Assembly (NCBI RefSeq): GCF_000221045.1 | Contig: NC_015856.1 | Coordinates: 3,554,542-3,618,541 of the forward strand | Reading direction: 5' to 3' | Origin: Collimonas fungivorans Ter331 | Lineage (GTDB): Bacteria; Pseudomonadota; Gammaproteobacteria; Burkholderiales; Burkholderiaceae_D | DNA length: 64,000 nt | The notes under the pieces: model-generated | What the model was told of the DNA's origin: nothing | Database searches by the model: none | The model's input: the letters and a program-made list of their open reading frames with translations, nothing else | Shown here: piece after piece, positions 43,012 through 52,153 of the stretch | Numbering within the stretch: position 1 is the stretch's first letter | Layout: each line of letters opens with the position of its first letter | Position numbers and translations under genes: made by a program

Positions 43012-43533
43012 TCAGCTGCAGACGGAGGAATAGCGCGATTCCAGCTCGCGGCGCTGGGAGCGCGGCTCCTCCTTCGACGATCCGAAAAAGAAATCCATCA
43101 ACGATGCATTGCTGCGCTCCTTGTTCGGCTCGGCATAGTCAGGTCTTAAGCCGTTGGGTTCGCGATTCGGCTGGCCGGGATAGGTTCGGGACAAGTCCGC
43201 ATTCGGATAAAAATCGGGAGCGATTATCGGCTCGCGGTACGCCACTCCCTTGAGTTGCTGTTCCAGCCCCTCGCAGCGCCGCGCCATGTTCATGGCCCGG
43301 CTGCGGCTGCTTCCCGCCGGCGGCGAGTCTTGTTCCGGCGCGCCCAGCAAGTCCCTCCGGTCTTCGCGAGACAGATTGTTAAAGCTGTTGCGGATGCCGG
43401 CAGCATTGAAGTGGACCGCCGGACCGGCGGCGCCAGGCAAGTCGGCAGCCAGCGCCGGCTGTCCGGCGGCGCCGGTCAAAGCGATCAGCGCCATCAATGG
43501 AAAACGCGGAAACGACGGAAAGTGCAGGTTCAT
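43012..43533 (-). CDS. Exported protein of unknown function, tandem paralogue 2
   Basis: A 173-residue exported protein from ATG 43533, signal peptide cleaved near PALAAD. It shares with the gene just upstream the segments IRNSFNNLSREDRRDLLGAP, a Cys-containing helix start CEGLEQQLKG, and a C-terminal RRELESRYSSVC. Two Cys are conserved between the pair and could bridge. The middle (AYREPIIAPDFYPNADLSRTYP-like, about residues 96-135) is Pro/Asn-rich and not shared. No family recognised. Confidence 0.72.
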   Translation of the reverse strand: MNLHFPSFPRFPLMALIALTGAAGQPALAADLPGAAGPAVHFNAAGIRNSFNNLSREDRRDLLGAPEQDSPPAGSSRSRAMNMARRCEGLEQQLKGVAYREPIIAPDFYPNADLSRTYPGQPNREPNGLRPDYAEPNKERSNASLMDFFFGSSKEEPRSQRRELESRYSSVCS

Positions 43534-43553
43534 GGCAATCCAATAGGGTAATT

Positions 43554-43994
43554 TTATTTGTTGCATTCGCTGTGATAGCGCGCTTCCAGTTTGCTGCGTT
43601 CATCGTATTGCAAGACGTTGCCGCCCGCCGGCTGATAGCGCCGGTTCGGATCGTTGCGCGACTGCCCGGTCGGATAGGTGTCCGCCGCCGCTGCCGGCGC
43701 CGCCTGTTGCGCACGCGCGATTTGCTGCTGCAGTTCCTTGCAATAGCTGTTGTCTTTCAGATTCAGGCCGGCGCCGGCCGTATTTGCCGGTGCATCGCCG
43801 TCGGGAGCCGCCAGCAGTTTCCTTCGGTCTTCGGCCGACAAGCTGTTGAATCCATTGCCCGAACTTGCGGCGTTGGATTGGATCACCGAATTAGGAATGG
43901 TGAGCGGTCCGGCGGCGTGCGCCAGGGTAAACATCGCAGGCGCGAGGACCAACGACAGAAACTGCAGAGAAAATCGTGACAAACGCCGACTCAT
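43554..43994 (-). CDS. Exported protein of unknown function, tandem paralogue 1
   Basis: A 146-residue exported protein; ATG 43994 has AGGGAG eight bases upstream. Signal peptide cleaved near AHAAG. Shared features with the next gene: GFNSLSAEDRRKLLAAPDGD, CKELQQQIARA and SKLEARYHSEC. The order is N-terminal FN.LS.EDRR.LL.AP box, then two widely spaced Cys. Twenty bases separate it from its paralogue, suggesting a duplicated operon. Function not recognised. Confidence 0.74.
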   Translation of the reverse strand: MSRRLSRFSLQFLSLVLAPAMFTLAHAAGPLTIPNSVIQSNAASSGNGFNSLSAEDRRKLLAAPDGDAPANTAGAGLNLKDNSYCKELQQQIARAQQAAPAAAADTYPTGQSRNDPNRRYQPAGGNVLQYDERSKLEARYHSECNK

Positions 43995-44167
43995 GGCAAT
44001 GCTCCCTAATGAAATGATCAGGCATCGGCCCCCGATACCCCGTAGATTATGCGCTGCGGCATAACAATCTTCGGTTGGCGGTATGGCTGGCAAAGCTTGC
44101 GACATGCATCTCCTGGAGATGACAGCGTGACAATTTTATCGCACTCGTCACATTGCCACGGATTTTT

Positions 44168-45097
44168 TTATGCGGCCTCTTCAGCGGCCGCCGCATGGTC
44201 CGGCTCGAAGAAACACCAGTGCACCTGCGGCCAGCGCTGCTGGATCCCGGCTTCGATGCGATTGATGGCGTCGACCAGCGCCACATCCGAAGGCTGCGGC
44301 CGCATCACGGCTTGCACCGCGATCATCACCTGCTCGCCCCATTGCATGGAAATCAGGTTCCGGACGGCCGCCACGTCGGCGTCGGCTTCGATATGCGCCT
44401 TGATGGCGGCATGCACCTCGGGTGCCGCCGACTCGCCGGTGACCATGGCCTTGACTTCGCGGATCACCATCACCGCGACGATCATCAGCAGCAGGCCGAC
44501 CGCGATCGTGCCGCAGGCGTCCCATAGCGGGTTGCCGGTCACCACCGTCAGCAGCACCGCAACAAACGCCAGCGCCAACCCCGCCAGCGCGGCGATATCC
44601 TCGCCCGCCACCACCATCAGCTCCGACTGCCGGGTTTCGCGGAACCATTGCATGAACGGCTTGCCATCCGAAATCTTGCGGATTTCCACCAACGCGCCGC
44701 GCAGGGAAAACGCTTCCAGCACCACCGATATGCCCAGCACGCCGAGCGCTACCCAGGGAGTGCTGATGGCCTGCGGATGCTTCAGGTGCTCGATGCCTTC
44801 CATGACCGAAAACGCGCCGCCGACAAAAAACAGCAGCAGCGCCACCATCATTGCCCAGAAATACACCACCCGCGCATAGCCCATGGGATGGGACGAGTTT
44901 GCCGGTCTCTTGGCTTCTTTCAGGCCGATCAGCAAAAACACCTGGTTGGTGCAATCGGCCAGCGAATGGATAGCTTCCGCCAGCATCGCCCCTGAACCGG
45001 TGTAGATCGAGGCGGCAAACTTCGCCAGCGCGATGCCGCCATTGGCGCCCAAGGCGTAAAAAATGGCTTTGGTGGAGCTTTCGTTGGAAGATGACAT
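44168..45097 (-). CDS. Cation diffusion facilitator family transporter
   Basis: A 309-residue CDF carrier from ATG 45097. About six spans; span 2 carries AEAIHSLADCTNQVFLL (His and Asp metal site) and span 5 SELMVVAGEDIAALAGLALA. The C-terminal cytoplasmic domain (about 220-309) contains the typical EVHAAIKAHIEADADVAAVRN and WGEQVMIAVQAVM. The sequence resembles the ZnT9/SLC30A9-like branch more than CzcD. Metal choice (Zn, Fe, Mn, Co) cannot be read off. A longer open frame upstream lacks a ribosome site. Confidence 0.9.
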   Translation of the reverse strand: MSSSNESSTKAIFYALGANGGIALAKFAASIYTGSGAMLAEAIHSLADCTNQVFLLIGLKEAKRPANSSHPMGYARVVYFWAMMVALLLFFVGGAFSVMEGIEHLKHPQAISTPWVALGVLGISVVLEAFSLRGALVEIRKISDGKPFMQWFRETRQSELMVVAGEDIAALAGLALAFVAVLLTVVTGNPLWDACGTIAVGLLLMIVAVMVIREVKAMVTGESAAPEVHAAIKAHIEADADVAAVRNLISMQWGEQVMIAVQAVMRPQPSDVALVDAINRIEAGIQQRWPQVHWCFFEPDHAAAAEEAA

Positions 45098-45407
45098 AAT
45101 TATTCCATAGCAACAAAGGCGTCCACGATAGCCATTTTGCCAAGCTGACGCAAGCAATCCTGCGGCGGCCTCGAAAAGCTTGCGGCGGATGTGGTAAAAC
45201 TGCGGAAATAGCGGCAACTGCCGCTAATGTGTATTTCACATTTGCTTATATGGATTCTATATAACAGCTGTTTGTGGGAAAACCCGAATTACCTTAAAAT
45301 ACAAGGCTTTGCGACAGGGTATATTCAACGGCGGCAATTGCTCCGAGCCGCCGGTCGCCGCCTCAAGATCCGCTTCAAGAACATTATTTACAGATAGGAC
45401 TGTTGTT
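45098..45407. promoter_or_regulatory. Divergent intergenic region with fdxA promoter and an 8-bp inverted repeat
   Basis: A 310-bp gap without gene. It holds a plus-strand promoter for fdxA: TTGTGG at 45272-45277, 17-bp spacer, TAAAAT at 45295-45300. An exact inverted repeat TAGCGGCA-AC-TGCCGCTA sits at 45209-45226, upstream of this promoter and of the CDF gene, and could be an operator. The rest shows nothing recognisable. Confidence 0.5.
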
Positions 45408-45731
45408 ATGACCCACGTTGTGACCGAATCCTGCATTCGCTGCCGCTATACCGACTGCGTGGATGTATGCCCGGTTGATTGCTTCCGCCAGGGCCCGAAT
45501 TTCCTGTCGATCGACCCCGACGAGTGCATCGATTGCGCGGTCTGCGTCGCCGAGTGCCCGGTCAACGCCATCTACGCTGAAGAAGACGTGCCGGCCGACC
45601 AGCTGCATTTCATCAAACTGAATGAAGACCTGTCGCGCCACTGGCCGTCGATCACCAAGACCATCGCTCCTTTGGCGGAAGCCGAGGAATGGAAAGACGT
45701 CAAGGAAAAATTGGACTTCTTGCAACGTTGA
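45408..45731 (+). CDS. fdxA: Seven-iron ferredoxin FdxA
   Basis: A 107-residue low-potential ferredoxin with [3Fe-4S] and [4Fe-4S] clusters. Cys at 9, 12(?), 17, 21, 25, 40, 43, 46 and 50 match the FdI-type spacing (CIRCRYTDCVDVCPVDC and CIDCAVCVAECP). The C-terminal tail (NEDLSRHWPSITKTIAPL) is the usual FdxA extension. ATG 45408 gives the normal start MTHVVTE. The NADP reductase gene follows 179 bp later on the same strand, so it may pass electrons to this ferredoxin. Confidence 0.95.
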   Translation: MTHVVTESCIRCRYTDCVDVCPVDCFRQGPNFLSIDPDECIDCAVCVAECPVNAIYAEEDVPADQLHFIKLNEDLSRHWPSITKTIAPLAEAEEWKDVKEKLDFLQR

Positions 45732-45739
45732 GCTGGAAT

Positions 45740-45757
45740 CCGCCCGTTGCCGGGCGG
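45740..45757 (+). terminator. Hairpin after fdxA
   Basis: CCGCCCG-TTGC-CGGGCGG, a seven-base stem eight bases after the fdxA stop with no U tract. It may only partly stop transcription before the reductase gene. Confidence 0.35.
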
Positions 45758-45910
45758 CCGACCCAAGCACGGAGCTAAGCAGTCAATGTAAGCCAGGCCA
45801 TTGCCCCCAGCCATGCAGGAATTCGCGAAAATTTAAATCCAAGCGCCGTCGTAGCCACTACCGGCATGGCGTTTTGGGGGACCCAACTGAAACAGGAATC
45901 AGATCGCCGT

Positions 45911-46996
45911 ATGGATACCACCGTCAAATTTGCAGCAGCACCCAACTCCGTCAACAGCGTGATCGAAACCGATGCCGTCATCGTCGGCGCCGGCCCGGTA
46001 GGCCTGTTCCAGGTCTTTGAACTCGGCCTGCTGGAAATCAAGGCCCATGTCATCGACTCGCTGCCGGTAGTCGGCGGCCAGTGCGTGGAGCTGTATCCGG
46101 ACAAGCCGATCTACGACATCCCTGCGGTCCCGGTCTGCACCGGCCAGGAACTGACCGACAACCTGCTCAAGCAGATCGAACCGTTCGAACCGACCTTCCA
46201 CCTGAACCAGGAAGTGACGCTGGTAGCGCGCCGCGAAGACAACCGCTTCGACCTGGAAACCTCGGCCGGCACCCGCTTCATCACCAAAACCATCTTCATC
46301 GCCGCTGGCGTCGGCTCGTTCCAGCCGCGCACCATCAAGGTCGACGGCATTGACCAGTTCGACAATACCCAGCTGTTTTACCGCGTCAAGGATCCTGTCC
46401 AGTTCCACGGCAAGAACCTGGTGATCTGCGGCGGCGGCGATTCGGCGCTGGACTGGGCGCTGGACCTGGTCGGCAAGGCTGAATCGGTAGTGCTGCTGCA
46501 CCGTCGCGAAGAATTCCGCGCGGCGCCGGCATCGGTCGCCAAGATGAAGGCGCTGTGCGAAGCCTATGAAATGCAGTTCCTGGTCGGCCAGGTCACCGGC
46601 CACGAAGCCAAGGACGGCAAGCTGAGCGAGATCAAGGTCACCGGCCCGGACGGCGTCACCCGCCGCCTGCCATTGGATACCCTGCTGGTGTTCTTCGGCC
46701 TGTCGCCGAAACTCGGCCCTATCGCTGAATGGGGCCTGGACATCGAGCGCAAGCAGCTGCGGGTGGTCGATACCGAGAAATTCGAAACCAATGTGCCGGG
46801 CATCTTCGCGGTGGGCGACATCAACACCTATCCGGGCAAGAAGAAGCTGATCCTGTCGGGCTTCCATGAAGCCGCGCTGGCCGCATTCGGCGCTGCGCCC
46901 TACATCTTCCCGGACAAGAAGATCCACATGCAATACACCACTACCTCGCCTAAGCTGCACAAGATCCTGGGCGTGGAATCGCCAGTGTTCGACTAA
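45911..46996 (+). CDS. Ferredoxin-NADP reductase, thioredoxin-reductase-like type
   Basis: A 361-residue flavoenzyme. FAD-binding [19 protein letters not shown] (residues about 22-40), [18 protein letters not shown] (no CxxC, so not a thioredoxin reductase), NADPH-binding [16 protein letters not shown] and [12 protein letters not shown], and FAD site [23 protein letters not shown]. It transfers electrons between NADPH and ferredoxin, probably FdxA upstream. ATG 45911 is chosen from family alignment; ATG 45866 would add 15 residues. Confidence 0.93.
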   Translation: MDTTVKFAAAPNSVNSVIETDAVIVGAGPVGLFQVFELGLLEIKAHVIDSLPVVGGQCVELYPDKPIYDIPAVPVCTGQELTDNLLKQIEPFEPTFHLNQEVTLVARREDNRFDLETSAGTRFITKTIFIAAGVGSFQPRTIKVDGIDQFDNTQLFYRVKDPVQFHGKNLVICGGGDSALDWALDLVGKAESVVLLHRREEFRAAPASVAKMKALCEAYEMQFLVGQVTGHEAKDGKLSEIKVTGPDGVTRRLPLDTLLVFFGLSPKLGPIAEWGLDIERKQLRVVDTEKFETNVPGIFAVGDINTYPGKKKLILSGFHEAALAAFGAAPYIFPDKKIHMQYTTTSPKLHKILGVESPVFD

Positions 46997-47014
46997 TCAT
47001 CAGGCGCCAGCACC

Positions 47015-47052
47015 AAAAAGCCGCTCGAGGAAATTTCCCGAGCGGCTTTTTT
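47015..47052 (+). terminator. Intrinsic terminator of the reductase gene
   Basis: Nine-base stem AGCCGCTCG / CGAGCGGCT around GGAAATTTCC, followed by six T. The inner GGAAATTTCC is itself self-complementary, extending the hairpin. Confidence 0.9.
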
Positions 47053-47065
47053 GTCACCTGAAAAT

Positions 47066-47103
47066 AAAAACGCCCGGGATGCTGATGCATCCCGGGCGTT
47101 TTT
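47066..47103. terminator. Bidirectional intrinsic terminator between reductase and pnp
   Basis: Long near-perfect stem ACGCCCGGGATGC-TGAT-GCATCCCGGGCGT flanked by A and T runs, so it works in both directions. On the minus strand it terminates pnp 19 bp after its stop. Confidence 0.92.
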
Positions 47104-47121
47104 TACACAGCTAACCGTGAA

Positions 47122-49251
47122 TTACTGCGCTGCCGCCGGAGCAGCTTCGCCGCCCTCCTGGGCTGCCTTCATCGACAGTTTCAGACGGCCGCGGTCGTCG
47201 GTTTCGAGAACCTTGACGCGCACTTGCTGGCCTTCTTTCAGGTAGTCGGCGACTGCATTGACGCGCTCATTGGCGATCTGGCTGATGTGCAGCAGACCGT
47301 CTTTGCCCGGCAATACTTGCACGATCGCGCCGAAGTCCAGCAGCTTCAGGACTGTGCCTTCGTAGACCTTGCCGACTTCAACCGAAGCCGTCAATTCTTC
47401 GATGCGGCGTTTGGCTTCCTGGCCTGCAGCAGCGTCCACCGAAGCGATCGTCACGACGCCTTCGTCGCTGATATCGATCTGGGTGCCGGTTTCTTCCGTC
47501 AGGGCGCGAATCACTGCGCCGCCCTTGCCGATCACGTCGCGGATTTTTTCCGGATTGATCTTGACGGTGATCAGGCGTGGCGCGAAATCGGACAGCTCGG
47601 TCTTACCGTGCGGAACCGCTTCCTGCATCTTGCCCAGGATATGGATACGGCCTTCTTTAGCTTGCGCCAAAGCGACCTGCATGATTTCCTTGGTGATGCC
47701 CTGGATCTTGATATCCATCTGCAACGCAGTGATGCCGTTGGCGGTGCCGGCTACCTTGAAGTCCATGTCGCCCAGGTGATCTTCATCGCCCAGGATGTCG
47801 GTCAGGACGGCGAACTTGCTGCCTTCCTTGATCAGGCCCATGGCGATGCCGGCAACGTGTGCCTGCATCGGCACGCCGGCATCCATCAATGCCAGGCAGC
47901 CGCCGCAGACCGAAGCCATCGACGACGAACCGTTGGATTCGGTGATTTCCGATACCAGGCGCACCGAGTAGCTGAAATCTTCCGGCGCCGGCAGTGCTGC
48001 TTGCAGCGCGCGCTTGGCCAGGCGGCCGTGGCCGATTTCGCGGCGCTTTGGCGTACCAACGCGGCCGGTTTCGCCGGTAGCGAACGGTGGCATGTTGTAA
48101 TGCAGCATGAAGCGGTCCGAATATTCGCCCATCAGCGCGTCGATCTTTTGCTCGTCGCGTGCGGTGCCCAGCGTGGCGACTACCAGCGCTTGGGTTTCGC
48201 CGCGGGTGAACAGTGCCGAGCCGTGGGTACGCGGCAGGACGCCGGTACGGATCGAGATCGGACGTACGGTGCGGGTATCGCGGCCGTCGATGCGTGGCTC
48301 GCCTTCCAAGATCTGCGAACGGACGATCTTGGCTTCCAGGTCAAACAGGATGCCGCTGACTTCCGAAGAATCAGGTGCAGTGCCGCCGATCGATGCAGCT
48401 TCGGCAGCCAGCGCCGCGTTGACTTCTGCGGTAGCGTCTTTCAGCTTGGTGGTGCGGGCTTGCTTGTCTTTAGTCTGGTAGGCTTCACGCAGCTTGGCTT
48501 CGCCGAAATGCGCAACGCGCGCGATCAGCGCTTCATTCTTGGGCGCCGGGCTCCATTCGACTTCAGGCTTGCCGCCGTCGCGCACCAGTTCGTGGATAGC
48601 GTTGATGACTGCCTTCGATTGCTCGTGGCCGAACACGACCGCGCCCAGCATGATTTCTTCCGACAGTTGCTTGGCTTCCGATTCCACCATCAGCACCGCG
48701 GTTTCGGTACCGGCAACCACCAGGTCCATGGCCGACTTGGTCAGCTGGGAAGTGGTCGGGTTCAACACGTACTGGCCGTCGATGTAACCGACGCGCGCAG
48801 CGCCGACCGGGCCGGCGAAAGGAATGCCGGCGACCGACAGGGCAGCCGAAGCGCCGATCATTGCAGCGATGTCAGGATCGATTTCAGGATTGACCGACAG
48901 CACGTGAATGATGACTTGGACTTCATTCAGGTAACCTTCTGGGAACAGCGGGCGGATCGGACGGTCGATCAGGCGCGATGTCAGGGTTTCTTTTTCGGAA
49001 GGACGGCCTTCGCGCTTGAAGAAACCGCCTGGGATACGGCCAGCGGCGTATGTCTTTTCAACGTAATCAACGGTCAATGGAAAAAAATCCTGACCTGGCT
49101 TGGCATCTTTGCGTGCCACCACGGTAGCCAGCACGACGGTATCTTCGATCGATACCAGCACTGCGCCGGAGGCTTGGCGAGCGATCTCGCCGGTTTCCAG
49201 GGTAACCTGATGCTGACCATACTGGAATGTCTTCGTAACTTTATTAAACAC
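47122..49251 (-). CDS. pnp: Polyribonucleotide nucleotidyltransferase (PNPase)
   Basis: A 709-residue 3'-5' phosphorolytic exoribonuclease of the degradosome type: two RNase PH domains joined by a helical linker, KH domain ([25 protein letters not shown]) and S1 domain ([31 protein letters not shown]). The start is taken as GTG 49251 ([14 protein letters not shown]), which aligns with the E. coli start MLNPIVRKFQYGQH and has AAAGGA six bases upstream; an ATG five codons earlier is not homologous. It follows rpsO, the standard order. Confidence 0.95.
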   Translation of the reverse strand: MFNKVTKTFQYGQHQVTLETGEIARQASGAVLVSIEDTVVLATVVARKDAKPGQDFFPLTVDYVEKTYAAGRIPGGFFKREGRPSEKETLTSRLIDRPIRPLFPEGYLNEVQVIIHVLSVNPEIDPDIAAMIGASAALSVAGIPFAGPVGAARVGYIDGQYVLNPTTSQLTKSAMDLVVAGTETAVLMVESEAKQLSEEIMLGAVVFGHEQSKAVINAIHELVRDGGKPEVEWSPAPKNEALIARVAHFGEAKLREAYQTKDKQARTTKLKDATAEVNAALAAEAASIGGTAPDSSEVSGILFDLEAKIVRSQILEGEPRIDGRDTRTVRPISIRTGVLPRTHGSALFTRGETQALVVATLGTARDEQKIDALMGEYSDRFMLHYNMPPFATGETGRVGTPKRREIGHGRLAKRALQAALPAPEDFSYSVRLVSEITESNGSSSMASVCGGCLALMDAGVPMQAHVAGIAMGLIKEGSKFAVLTDILGDEDHLGDMDFKVAGTANGITALQMDIKIQGITKEIMQVALAQAKEGRIHILGKMQEAVPHGKTELSDFAPRLITVKINPEKIRDVIGKGGAVIRALTEETGTQIDISDEGVVTIASVDAAAGQEAKRRIEELTASVEVGKVYEGTVLKLLDFGAIVQVLPGKDGLLHISQIANERVNAVADYLKEGQQVRVKVLETDDRGRLKLSMKAAQEGGEAAPAAAQ

Positions 49252-49415
49252 AATATATCCTTTCATTTTGCCGACAGATTTTCAGGCGCTGTCGTTCACC
49301 TCACCACAGACGACTACATTGCCGGCATAACCGGCAAGCGCCATCTCCCTGCCTATAACTAACTTCTAAACTTTTAAAACTTGTGCAGATAATTTGAAAA
49401 ACCGCTGCAAAAAGC

Positions 49416-49454
49416 AAAAATGCCCGCATCAGAAACTGATACAGGCATTTTTTT
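49416..49454. terminator. Terminator between rpsO and pnp
   Basis: AATGCCCGCATCAG-AAA-CTGATACAGGCATT with A run before and T run after. The minus-strand reading ends rpsO transcripts in T5; the stem has a small internal mismatch. The surrounding gap 49252-49548 holds no gene but must contain the pnp promoter or read-through region; rpsO-pnp processing sites often lie here. Confidence 0.8.
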
Positions 49455-49548
49455 CAACTTATCGACGGACCAAGGACATCGTCGCGAAATATCGAAACAG
49501 GATGTCGCAGAAAAGAACGTCGGCCGACGATGAGTCGCGCACTTACTA

Positions 49549-49818
49549 TTACTTACGCAAGCCGAGTTTTTCGATCAGCGAGCGGTAACGGTTCAGGTCC
49601 TTACCCTTGAGGTAGGACAGCAGGCTTTTACGACGGTTAACCATCATGATCAGGCCGCGGCGGGAATGGTGATCCTTGGCGTGGGCTTTGAAGTGACCGT
49701 TCAGGTCGTTGATACGGGCTGTCAGCAGCGCAACTTGCACTTCCGGGGAGCCGGTGTCGTTTTGACCGCGCGCATTATCAGTGATAATAGCGGCCTTGGC
49801 TGTTTTTTCGATAGTCAT
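49549..49818 (-). CDS. rpsO: 30S ribosomal protein S15
   Basis: An 89-residue protein with the S15 pattern: [35 protein letters not shown] and [30 protein letters not shown]. It binds 16S rRNA early in small-subunit assembly. The start at 49818 gives the normal MTIEKTAKA-like N-terminus and length. Regulation by S15 binding to its own mRNA is known in other bacteria; no structure was identified in the 5' region here. Confidence 0.98.
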   Translation of the reverse strand: MTIEKTAKAAIITDNARGQNDTGSPEVQVALLTARINDLNGHFKAHAKDHHSRRGLIMMVNRRKSLLSYLKGKDLNRYRSLIEKLGLRK

Positions 49819-49983
49819 GCTTTACCTTTCACAAGCGGTGTACAGAGTACGTAACCCTATGCACCGTGAACAAACAATTAGAAAATCCGGTCAAACTTGA
49901 CCAGACGCGCAGTATATAGCAAAAAACCTGCGGATTCAAATACTTAGCGTCGCGCCAACAACAATTTATCTTGGAGTATCGCC

Positions 49984-50481
49984 ATGAAGCAACCCTTTCC
50001 CCTTCTCCTGGCCGGTTTGCTGCTGAGCCTCGGCGGTTGCGCCTCGCTGCTGGCGCCGCCGGTCAATCCCGGCGAACCCGAAGCGCAGGTGCTGGCGCGG
50101 CTGGGGAACCCCACCGGGACTTATCAAGACGGCAATGATGTATTATGGGAATATGCGCGCGGCCCCTACGGCCAGGCGACGTATATGGCGAAAATCGGCC
50201 CCGACCACAGATTAATTTCTTATGAGCAAGTATTGACCCTGGAGAAATTCGCCACCATCAAGGTCGGCCAGTTCAACCAGGCCGATGTGCTGCGCACCAT
50301 CGGCAAGCCGTTCGAAACCATCTATTACGACCGGGTCAAGCTGAACGGCTGGAATTACGCTTACAAGGAAGCCGGCGTCTGGAACTCGGAGATGACCGTG
50401 TATTTCGATGACAGCGGCATTGTGCGCAAGCTGGAAAACGGCCCCGATCCGCGTTATGAACATTCCCGTTTCGGCCGGTAA
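49984..50481 (+). CDS. Lipoprotein with two SmpA/BamE-like repeats
   Basis: A 165-residue lipoprotein: signal peptide with lipobox LSLGGC (Cys 19), then two BamE/SmpA/OmlA-like units. The first is PGEPEAQVLARLGNPTGTY ... VLWEYARGPYGQ; the second VGQFNQADVLRTIGKPFETI ... GWNYAYKEAG. Both have the 'G.....V...LG.P' helix-strand pattern. BamE itself has a single unit and is part of outer-membrane assembly, so this is a paralogue with unknown role. The YihY-type gene follows by 20 bp. Confidence 0.85.
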   Translation: MKQPFPLLLAGLLLSLGGCASLLAPPVNPGEPEAQVLARLGNPTGTYQDGNDVLWEYARGPYGQATYMAKIGPDHRLISYEQVLTLEKFATIKVGQFNQADVLRTIGKPFETIYYDRVKLNGWNYAYKEAGVWNSEMTVYFDDSGIVRKLENGPDPRYEHSRFGR

Positions 50482-50501
50482 ATTTTAAAGGAAGCGACTG
50501 C

Positions 50502-51395
50502 ATGATCAAATTCCCCAAGCGGCAACGGATCCAGGCCATGCTGGCCGGCACCCTGCAGGAATGGTTCAAGCAGCGCTGCGGCAGCAAGGGCGCGGCCCTG
50601 GCCTTCTACACCCTGTTCTCGATGGCGCCGATGCTGATCCTGGTGATCGCGATTGCCGGTGCGGTATTTGGCGAACAGGCTGCGCGCGGCGAGATTTTCG
50701 GCCAGCTGTCAGGCTTGATCGGCTCCACCGGCGCCGACGCCATCCAGCTGCTGCTGGCGGCGGCCCACAGCAACCGCTCGGGGCCGATCGCGGCGATGAT
50801 CGCGGTGGCGGTGCTGCTGGTCGGCGCCACCACCGTATTCTCGGAGCTGAAGGATAGCCTGGACGAGATCTGGTACGTGCCGATCACCCGCCACTCCGGC
50901 TTCATGGCCCTGATCCGCACCCGGCTGCTGTCGTTCGGGCTGATACTGGTGCTGGCCTTCTTGCTGCTGACTTCGCTGGTGGTGAGCGCGGCGCTGGCGC
51001 TGCTGGCCAGGTACCTGGGCGGCATGTGGATCAGCGTGACGGTGATTGTCTCACCGCTGTCGCAGCTGTTTTCGTTCGCCGTGATCGCCAGCCTGTTCGC
51101 CTCGATCTACAAGATGCTGCCGCAGGTCAAATTGCCATGGCGCGATGTCTGGATAGGTTCGATCGGCACCGCCGCCCTGTTCGTACTGGGCAAATACCTG
51201 ATCGGCATCTACCTCGGCAACAGCGGCGTCGCCTCCAGCTATGGCGCGGCCGGCTCGGTGATCGCGCTGCTGCTGTGGATTTATTATTCGGCGCAGATCT
51301 TCTTTTTCGGCGCCCAGTTCACGCGCCAGTACGCGCTGTTTTTCGGCAGCCTGCAAAACAAGGAAGCCGGCAATCTCGCGACGCCGGCTTCCTGA
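50502..51395 (+). CDS. YihY/BrkB-family membrane protein
   Basis: A 297-residue inner-membrane protein with six spans. Family features: GSKGAALAFYTLFSMAPML, SELKDSLDEIWYV, IYKMLPQVKLPWRDVWIGSIGTAALF and the final spans with YGAAGSVIALLLWIYYSAQIFFFGAQFTRQYA. BrkB was linked to serum resistance in Bordetella, but this family has no proven transport activity. The stem of a transcription terminator is encoded by its last codons. Confidence 0.92.
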   Translation: MIKFPKRQRIQAMLAGTLQEWFKQRCGSKGAALAFYTLFSMAPMLILVIAIAGAVFGEQAARGEIFGQLSGLIGSTGADAIQLLLAAAHSNRSGPIAAMIAVAVLLVGATTVFSELKDSLDEIWYVPITRHSGFMALIRTRLLSFGLILVLAFLLLTSLVVSAALALLARYLGGMWISVTVIVSPLSQLFSFAVIASLFASIYKMLPQVKLPWRDVWIGSIGTAALFVLGKYLIGIYLGNSGVASSYGAAGSVIALLLWIYYSAQIFFFGAQFTRQYALFFGSLQNKEAGNLATPAS

Positions 51396-51404
51396 TTTTC
51401 TTTT
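51361..51404 (+). terminator. Intrinsic terminator whose stem lies within the yihY-type gene
   Basis: Perfect 11-bp inverted repeat AGGAAGCCGGC / GCCGGCTTCCT with 11-nt loop, followed by GATTTTCTTTT. The stop codon (TGA, 51393-51395) overlaps the end of the stem. Confidence 0.85.
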
Positions 51405-51412
51405 AGCACTGC

Positions 51413-51430
51413 GTGGGCACAGGCGCCCAC
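51413..51430. repeat. Short GTGGGC..GCCCAC hairpin, REP-like
   Basis: GTGGGC-ACAGGC-GCCCAC followed by CCTACC. This resembles the GGGTGGGC-type short palindromes scattered between genes in many proteobacteria; only one copy is seen here, so it may be chance. Confidence 0.3.
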
Positions 51431-51442
51431 CCTACCCCTTGT

Positions 51443-52153
51443 TTAGTCCTGGTACGGCTCCAGCCCGCGCTCCGACAAGCGCAGGATGCGGCCGCAGCGG
51501 CGCGCCAGTTCGATGTCGTGGGTCACGATCACGAACGCCGTGCCCAGGGTCTGCGACAGTTCCAGCATCAGGTCGAAAGTCATCTGCGCCGTGGCTCGGT
51601 CCAGGTTGCCGGTCGGCTCGTCGGCCAGCACGCAGGCCGGCCGCGTCACCAGCGCCCGCGCCAGCGCCACCCGCTGGCGTTCGCCGCCGGACAATTCGCC
51701 CGGCACATGGATCACCCGCTCGGCCAGGCCGACCCGCGCCAGGATCTCGCGCGCCTGCTGCTGCGCCTCGCTGCGCTTGAGGCGGCGGATCATCAGCGGC
51801 ATGGCGACGTTGTCCAGCGCGGAGAACTCCGGCAGCAAGTGATGGAACTGATAGACGAAACCGAGCGCGTTGTTGCGCAAGTCGCCGCGCGTCTTTTCGC
51901 CCAGCGTGGTGAAGTCCTTGCCCAGCAGGCTGACATTGCCAGCAGTCGGCGCATCGAGGCCGCCCAGCAGGTGCAGCAGGGTCGACTTGCCGGAACCGGA
52001 AGCGCCGACGATGGCGACCTGCTCGCCCTTGGTCACATCGATATCGATGCCGTTCAAGACCTTGACCGAATAACTGCCCTGGGTGAAGGTCTTGCCCAGG
52101 TTGCGGCAGGAAAGAACGACGGGGTTATTGTTTTGATTGTTTGTATTATTCAT
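51443..52153 (-). CDS. lolD: Lipoprotein-releasing ABC system ATP-binding protein LolD
   Basis: A 236-residue ABC ATPase that powers release of lipoproteins to LolA. Walker [10 protein letters not shown] (about residues 51-59), LolD motif [22 protein letters not shown], signature [16 protein letters not shown], Walker [12 protein letters not shown] and VTHD. A short Asn/Gln-rich tail ([10 protein letters not shown]) starts the protein. The first codons overlap the end of lolC/E by eight bases. Confidence 0.96.
   Translation of the reverse strand: MNNTNNQNNNPVVLSCRNLGKTFTQGSYSVKVLNGIDIDVTKGEQVAIVGASGSGKSTLLHLLGGLDAPTAGNVSLLGKDFTTLGEKTRGDLRNNALGFVYQFHHLLPEFSALDNVAMPLMIRRLKRSEAQQQAREILARVGLAERVIHVPGELSGGERQRVALARALVTRPACVLADEPTGNLDRATAQMTFDLMLELSQTLGTAFVIVTHDIELARRCGRILRLSERGLEPYQD

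Noticed and set aside
47224-49362. A 712-codon open frame antisense to pnp
   Set aside because: PNPase domains on the other strand are unmistakable; the antisense frame shows no motif.
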